From: Methylocaldum szegediense
GTDB lineage: Bacteria; Pseudomonadota; Gammaproteobacteria; Methylococcales; Methylococcaceae
NCBI RefSeq assembly: GCF_949769195.1
Contig: NZ_OX458333.1
Location: 2,108,001 to 2,172,000, forward strand
Length of the DNA: 64,000 nucleotides
Reading direction: 5' to 3'
Under the pieces are notes generated by a model. That model was not told the origin of the DNA and made no database searches. It was given only the letters and a program-made list of their open reading frames with translations. Within the stretch, counting starts at the first letter, position 1, and each line of letters opens with the position of its first letter. The translations under genes and the position numbers were made by a program. This document shows positions 60,801 to 64,000 of this stretch, one piece after another.

Positions 60801-63800
60801 GCGTGAGGAACAGGTTGTCGGCGCAATCGCCGGCGATGTTGTGGCCTTCGTATTCGAACTTTGCCTCCGTCAGCAGCGTGGATACGCTGCCATCCGGCCC
60901 GATGCGGTTGATGACGTTGCCGCGGTTCTGCACGTACAGGTTGCCTTTGCCGTCGATGGTCAGGGAGTACGGATTGGTGATGCCGGCCGAGGTGACCACG
61001 CTTTGGCTGCCGTCGGGCCGAACCTTGACGATCTGGTTGGCGGTCAAGGCGTAGAGGTTGTCCCGCGAGTCGATCGCCAGACTGACGATGGCGGTGGGCA
61101 GCGTGGCGACTAGGGTAGTGGTACCGTCCGGGGCAATGCGCAGCAGCTTATTGCTGTTATAGCCATCGCCGATGTAGAGGTTTTGGGCGGAATCCACCGG
61201 GATCTCGCCTCGGATGGAGGTGGTCCTAGCGACGAAGGTGGTGACCGTCCCCGCCTTGTCGACCTTGTTGACGACGCCGCCGCTGGTGAAATAGATATTG
61301 CCGGCCGCGTCGGCGCCGATGGCGGAAGGATAGGCTCCGCTGGAAACCGAAAGCGCCAGATTCGATTTGTCCACCTTGGCGAGCGAGGTGAAATCCGCGC
61401 CCTCCACGGTAATGCTCACACCGACGGTGTCCTCGGTCGGGGACACGGCAGTCCGGTCGATACTCATCCGGGCGTCGGCATGCGGGCCGACATGCAGGAC
61501 ATTGACCAGCGCGCCCTCGACGCCTTCCTGTGTGGAGCGCAGACGGACTTCGTAATCGCCGCTGAACCGCGGGGTCCAGCTGCCCAAGGCCACCGCTAGG
61601 GCGTCGCCGTCCACCGGCAGTTCGGCCAGGTTTAGGGCTGCCGCGTGAACCACGGTTCCGGCCGGCGGGATCGCAGGTGCCACCGGTTCGCTAAAGACGT
61701 GGATGTCATTCCGGCCGGAACGGGTCAACATCACCCGACCCTGGCCGTCCACCGCAACGCCGTCGAACGCCGATGTGCCCAGCGTCTTTTCGACTTTTAA
61801 ATCGGTCTTGGCGCCATCACCGGCGACGGCCATGACGCTGCCGCTGTTGCCCGCCACATAGAGCGTTCCCGAGGGCGCGAAGGCGAGTCGCCGCGGGCTG
61901 GGCAGACCTATAGCGTGGATGGACAGGCCGCCGTCGCTGTACCGGGTCACCGTGCCATTGGAGGTCCCCGCCACGTATACCGCGCCGTCCGGCCCCGCGC
62001 GCACGCCTTGGGCGCCCGCAATTCCGGCCGCGAAAGGCGTCAACACGTTGCCATCGACCCGATATGCGAACCCATTGCTGGAACTGGTGGCGACGATCGA
62101 CGAGCCGCCGAAGGCCAGGCGGCTGAGGTTGGCGGACGGATCGGATGCGACTGTCGTTTTATTGCCCGCTGCATCGAAGCGGTAGACGGCGTTGCCGCTG
62201 ACGCCGTACAGTTGACCGCTGCCGTCGAACGCCAGGCCGTTCATGGAAGAATTGACCGCGAACACGTCGGAACGCTGGCCGGAAGCATCGACCTTCACGA
62301 TTTGCTGGGTTCCGGCGCTGGCGACGAAAACGTTGTTTGCGTCGTCCACGGCCAGCGCGCCGGGATTGGACAAGCCGGCATAGGAAGCGACGATCTGTTT
62401 GGCGGCATTCACGGTCAGCACCCGGCTGTCGGAATTGCCGGCCAGGGTGAGCGCGCCGTCTGCTCTGAACGCGAGGCCCGACACATTGCGGAGTCCCGCG
62501 AGCGTGTAGTAGGACGGCAAAGATCCGTTGGCCGCGAGCGTGGCGACGCCACTGTTGTCGGACAGATAAAGAACGCCGTCTCGCCAGGCCAGGTATTTGG
62601 CCTGACGCCCCGAACCGGCGCGGCGCGGATGCTGCCCCGGCACCCAGGACAGCAGATTGCCGGAACCGTCCGCGAAGGCGAACTCTCCGCCAGTCCAGAC
62701 GATGTCGCCCGGCGATGAAAAACCGTTCATGCGGTCTATCTGGGCGCCCTGGGCATCGTACATCGTCAATTGCGCTAGCCCCCGTTCAACCACAGCCCAT
62801 TGCCCGTTCGCCAGAGGCACGGCACCGGAGACGTCGCTCAGCCCGCTGGCCAAGGTGGTCTTGAGGCCCGTCGACGATACGGCCGTCACACCCTGTGAGG
62901 TGGCGACGAACAGCCGCCCGTCGGCAGCGAGCGCCAAATGGCGCGCACCGCTCACGTTGACGAAGTAAGCAGCCGTTCCGTCGGGGGTGATCGCACGGAT
63001 ATCCCCGTTGCTTGACAGCGCATAGAATCCGCCGTAACCGTTTACGATTAAGCGGGTCGGGTAGACGCCTAGGGGCGCAAAAGCGGAAACTGTGCCGGAA
63101 ACATCTATTTTCAGAATTTGACGGCCGTTGTAATCGGCCACATAGACGTTGCCGTCGGCGTCTGCGGCAATACCGCCCGGGTTGTAGGGTAAGCCGGTCT
63201 TGACCGTGGATACCGCCCCGGCCGAATCGACGTGCTTTACGGTAGACGAGTTGTCCACGACATAGAAGCCGCCGTCGGGCGCCGGGGTGAATCCCGTCGC
63301 ATTGGAGAATCCCCTCGCCACCACGCCGCCCTGGCCGTCGGCGCCGATCGCGGCGATGAATCCGCGATTCAGGACATAGACCCGACCGTCGGGACCTTCG
63401 AGAACATCCTCGGGCGAGTTGATCAGGGACTCCAGAACGGTCGTCCGCTCGCCGGTGCCGTCCAGGGTGGAGATGCGGTTGGCGGAGGATTCCGTCACGT
63501 GCAGTATGCCGTCGCCATCGAACGCCAAACCATAGGGAGACTGCAAGCCCGAGGCCCAGGCGGACACGGAGTTTCCGCTGATCCTGGTGATGCGGCCGTT
63601 GCCGTAGCCGGCGACATAGATCTCGCCGTCGGCGCCGATTTCGATGTCTTTGGGCGCATTCAGGCCGGTCGCGACGACGCCATAGCCGCCGTCGACGCCG
63701 AGGCGGCTCACCGTACCGTTGCCGTTGGCGATGTAGAGATTGCCGGCGCCGTCGTAGCGCATCCCTTCCGGATTCACTGCGATGCCGCGGGCGAAGGTCT

Positions 63801-64000
63801 GCACGCTCCCGTCGGGCAACACCTTGGCGATGGTATTGTCGCCCGGATTGCTGACGAACAGGTTGCCGGCGCTGTCGAAGCGGAGGTCCGCGGGACTCTT
63901 CAATCCCGTCGCATAAATCGATTGCGTGCCATCCGGCGCGATCCTGACGATGGTGTTGGCGCCGCTGTTGGCCACGTAAAGATTGCCCTGGGCGTCCCTC
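57886..64000 (-). CDS. Giant beta-propeller surface protein, N-terminus outside the window
   Basis: More than 2030 residues; the frame is open to the right edge, so the start is missing. About twenty NHL/SMP30-type repeats (pattern GNLYVAN..NTIVRIAPDG) occupy 64000-61700, and a second propeller 61330-60600 follows an Ig-like segment. CARDB-like beta domains span 60290-59260. A His/Asp-rich linker flanked by Cys (CGAEDDDDRDHKDRDDDHHH...HAPAC) lies at 59230-59040. A GATase-like Rossmann domain follows (LGIRHRIVTDPDAF, YDTYWLSGG, GDGLLLDGQHDERN), then an Ig-like and a helical C-terminus. The gene ends 132 bases before the transglutaminase-like gene; the two probably act together at the cell surface. 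Confidence 0.85.
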   Translation of the reverse strand, partial: RDAQGNLYVANSGANTIVRIAPDGTQSIYATGLKSPADLRFDSAGNLFVSNPGDNTIAKVLPDGSVQTFARGIAVNPEGMRYDGAGNLYIANGNGTVSRLGVDGGYGVVATGLNAPKDIEIGADGEIYVAGYGNGRITRISGNSVSAWASGLQSPYGLAFDGDGILHVTESSANRISTLDGTGERTTVLESLINSPEDVLEGPDGRVYVLNRGFIAAIGADGQGGVVARGFSNATGFTPAPDGGFYVVDNSSTVKHVDSAGAVSTVKTGLPYNPGGIAADADGNVYVADYNGRQILKIDVSGTVSAFAPLGVYPTRLIVNGYGGFYALSSNGDIRAITPDGTAAYFVNVSGARHLALAADGRLFVATSQGVTAVSSTGLKTTLASGLSDVSGAVPLANGQWAVVERGLAQLTMYDAQGAQIDRMNGFSSPGDIVWTGGEFAFADGSGNLLSWVPGQHPRRAGSGRQAKYLAWRDGVLYLSDNSGVATLAANGSLPSYYTLAGLRNVSGLAFRADGALTLAGNSDSRVLTVNAAKQIVASYAGLSNPGALAVDDANNVFVASAGTQQIVKVDASGQRSDVFAVNSSMNGLAFDGSGQLYGVSGNAVYRFDAAGNKTTVASDPSANLSRLAFGGSSIVATSSSNGFAYRVDGNVLTPFAAGIAGAQGVRAGPDGAVYVAGTSNGTVTRYSDGGLSIHAIGLPSPRRLAFAPSGTLYVAGNSGSVMAVAGDGAKTDLKVEKTLGTSAFDGVAVDGQGRVMLTRSGRNDIHVFSEPVAPAIPPAGTVVHAAALNLAELPVDGDALAVALGSWTPRFSGDYEVRLRSTQEGVEGALVNVLHVGPHADARMSIDRTAVSPTEDTVGVSITVEGADFTSLAKVDKSNLALSVSSGAYPSAIGADAAGNIYFTSGGVVNKVDKAGTVTTFVARTTSIRGEIPVDSAQNLYIGDGYNSNKLLRIAPDGTTTLVATLPTAIVSLAIDSRDNLYALTANQIVKVRPDGSQSVVTSAGITNPYSLTIDGKGNLYVQNRGNVINRIGPDGSVSTLLTEAKFEYEGHNIAGDCADNLFLTPYEWAKVGQSGEEHILAQLIGRTGQVASILDGRTVNRDLEDMDFIVYDRFSGNLLIWTDYNNGRIYKLPVTCGAINTELHVVLPQGQSAAGLNPAPTGALALPDGATEYVWNLKDVTALGRTVRFDTVLNGLVLGEERFVARDAFLVFQNSFVAGDVRVPIEIPKVRVENLVHLGVATDKPVYPASADALISVDLWNDNLHPVSGQAVVEIHDALGVRVAGLLAESALIEANGRLRLTPVFNTGTTLAGEYTVQAALLDEQGAVLASGSAAFRIVAGDGSGATLSSSVSTDQAAYHAYDTVIINGRVRNLAANLILTDLTVGETVTNPSGQVVFTASKTIPQLIGGSLEDLPFTLRLTAAPPGVYTVTQQVTDLTGAVLDTRSTTFTVHSTAETGSGLTGTISVTPTQAQHGDPVTLSYAVGNLGNADVTGLPILVRLVDPATNTLIQTWQETVDLPQLGRHDGSHVHPGTGLTVEHTYAAVLSVLIDGDERVLAQATFRVIDLPVKLEVTMHAATGRVLALVSCGAEDDDDRDHKDRDDDHHHFDRGHDQHNKHGRHHHRDHDSYHHRDDHKKSKGDHDRHAPACLAHRKALLDRTLTELGIRHRIVTDPDAFRRAFRSGVYDTYWLSGGRVKLGDTLARELREAVYRGDGLLLDGQHDERNKVLDAAGGFLYRGKLGKLDQSVVFTEAPFEIQTLASRGRGLKLELAGGQAVAHFPAGSPAVVRHIYGAGRSLSLAFDLPAALADQVSYAAWRDVLGQALADLKPTATDTYTGGAYVQERMGVRNLAEEVTARFLFRLPAGAALIEPDPALTAEPDGGWLWSFDLPAAETRTLDLGLRLPDADGEYGFTGRLDVARNGVFRHYADYAWSYTVASAQTDAVLLRAALRDYRPPKRPDQQIRDRAIEALDQALDRAAAGRWDAAIEPLLDAGEFVAALPSPDAPAWRARLARLLQEYAWQAYRAETAPPEP

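Noticed and set aside
60040-62718. Long plus-strand frames opposite the giant propeller protein.
   Set aside because: Repetitive antisense translations of NHL repeats with no independent support.

Overview
The window looks like a chromosomal segment of a high-GC gammaproteobacterium. The evidence is a complete Pseudomonas-style type II secretion operon, a cytochrome-oxidase assembly cluster, an rsmD/M16 peptidase cluster and a type I-E CRISPR-Cas system whose Cas1 closely resembles the E. coli protein. A methanotroph of the Methylococcales type would fit, but nothing here proves it.

Layout: 0.6-12.1 kb holds a type II secretion operon in the order gspE-F-G-H-I-J-K-L-M-C/N-like, then gspD after a 660 bp gap that carries a repeat element. 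12.2-16 kb (minus strand) is the haem A/cytochrome oxidase assembly cluster (SURF1, a CxxxC membrane protein, CtaA). Its ctaA reading frame runs without a stop into ftsY, giving a heme A synthase-FtsY fusion. 16.2-19.7 kb carries fbp, pyk and gap. 20.2-23 kb holds an unknown small gene and a Lon-family AAA+ protease. 23-25.6 kb is an eroded patch: a hairpin-rich repeat, an STM4504/CBY_0614-type gene broken by an IS1595 element and by a frameshift, and a decayed tRNA-Ser. 25.7-29.8 kb (minus) holds a ferredoxin, coaD, rsmD and two M16 peptidases; cyoE (ctaB) starts divergently, followed by recJ, hsp20 and lon to 35.8 kb.

36.7-49.5 kb is a full type I-E CRISPR-Cas locus: cas3, an IS21 element inserted exactly at the cas3/cas8e junction, cas8e-cse2-cas7e-cas5e-cas6e, a ribbon-helix-helix antitoxin plus a shortened PIN toxin translationally coupled to cas1, cas2, and an array of 30 repeats and 29 spacers.

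49.5-64 kb is an accessory island. On the minus strand a giant secreted beta-propeller protein (running off the right edge) is followed by a cysteine-free transglutaminase-like protein. That protein has a conserved pre-tip motif and a hydrophobic C-terminal tip, and a small membrane protein follows it. Downstream lies a graveyard of AT-rich small membrane-protein genes, a 438 bp duplicate of the pre-tip segment, a displaced tip/partner pair, and IS5, IS630 and IS481 elements. I read this as a polymorphic, tip-switching effector/partner locus.

The two strongest novelties are the CtaA-FtsY fusion and this tip-switching locus. The fusion can be explained, together with the odd position of cyoE, by one inversion of about 16.6 kb.
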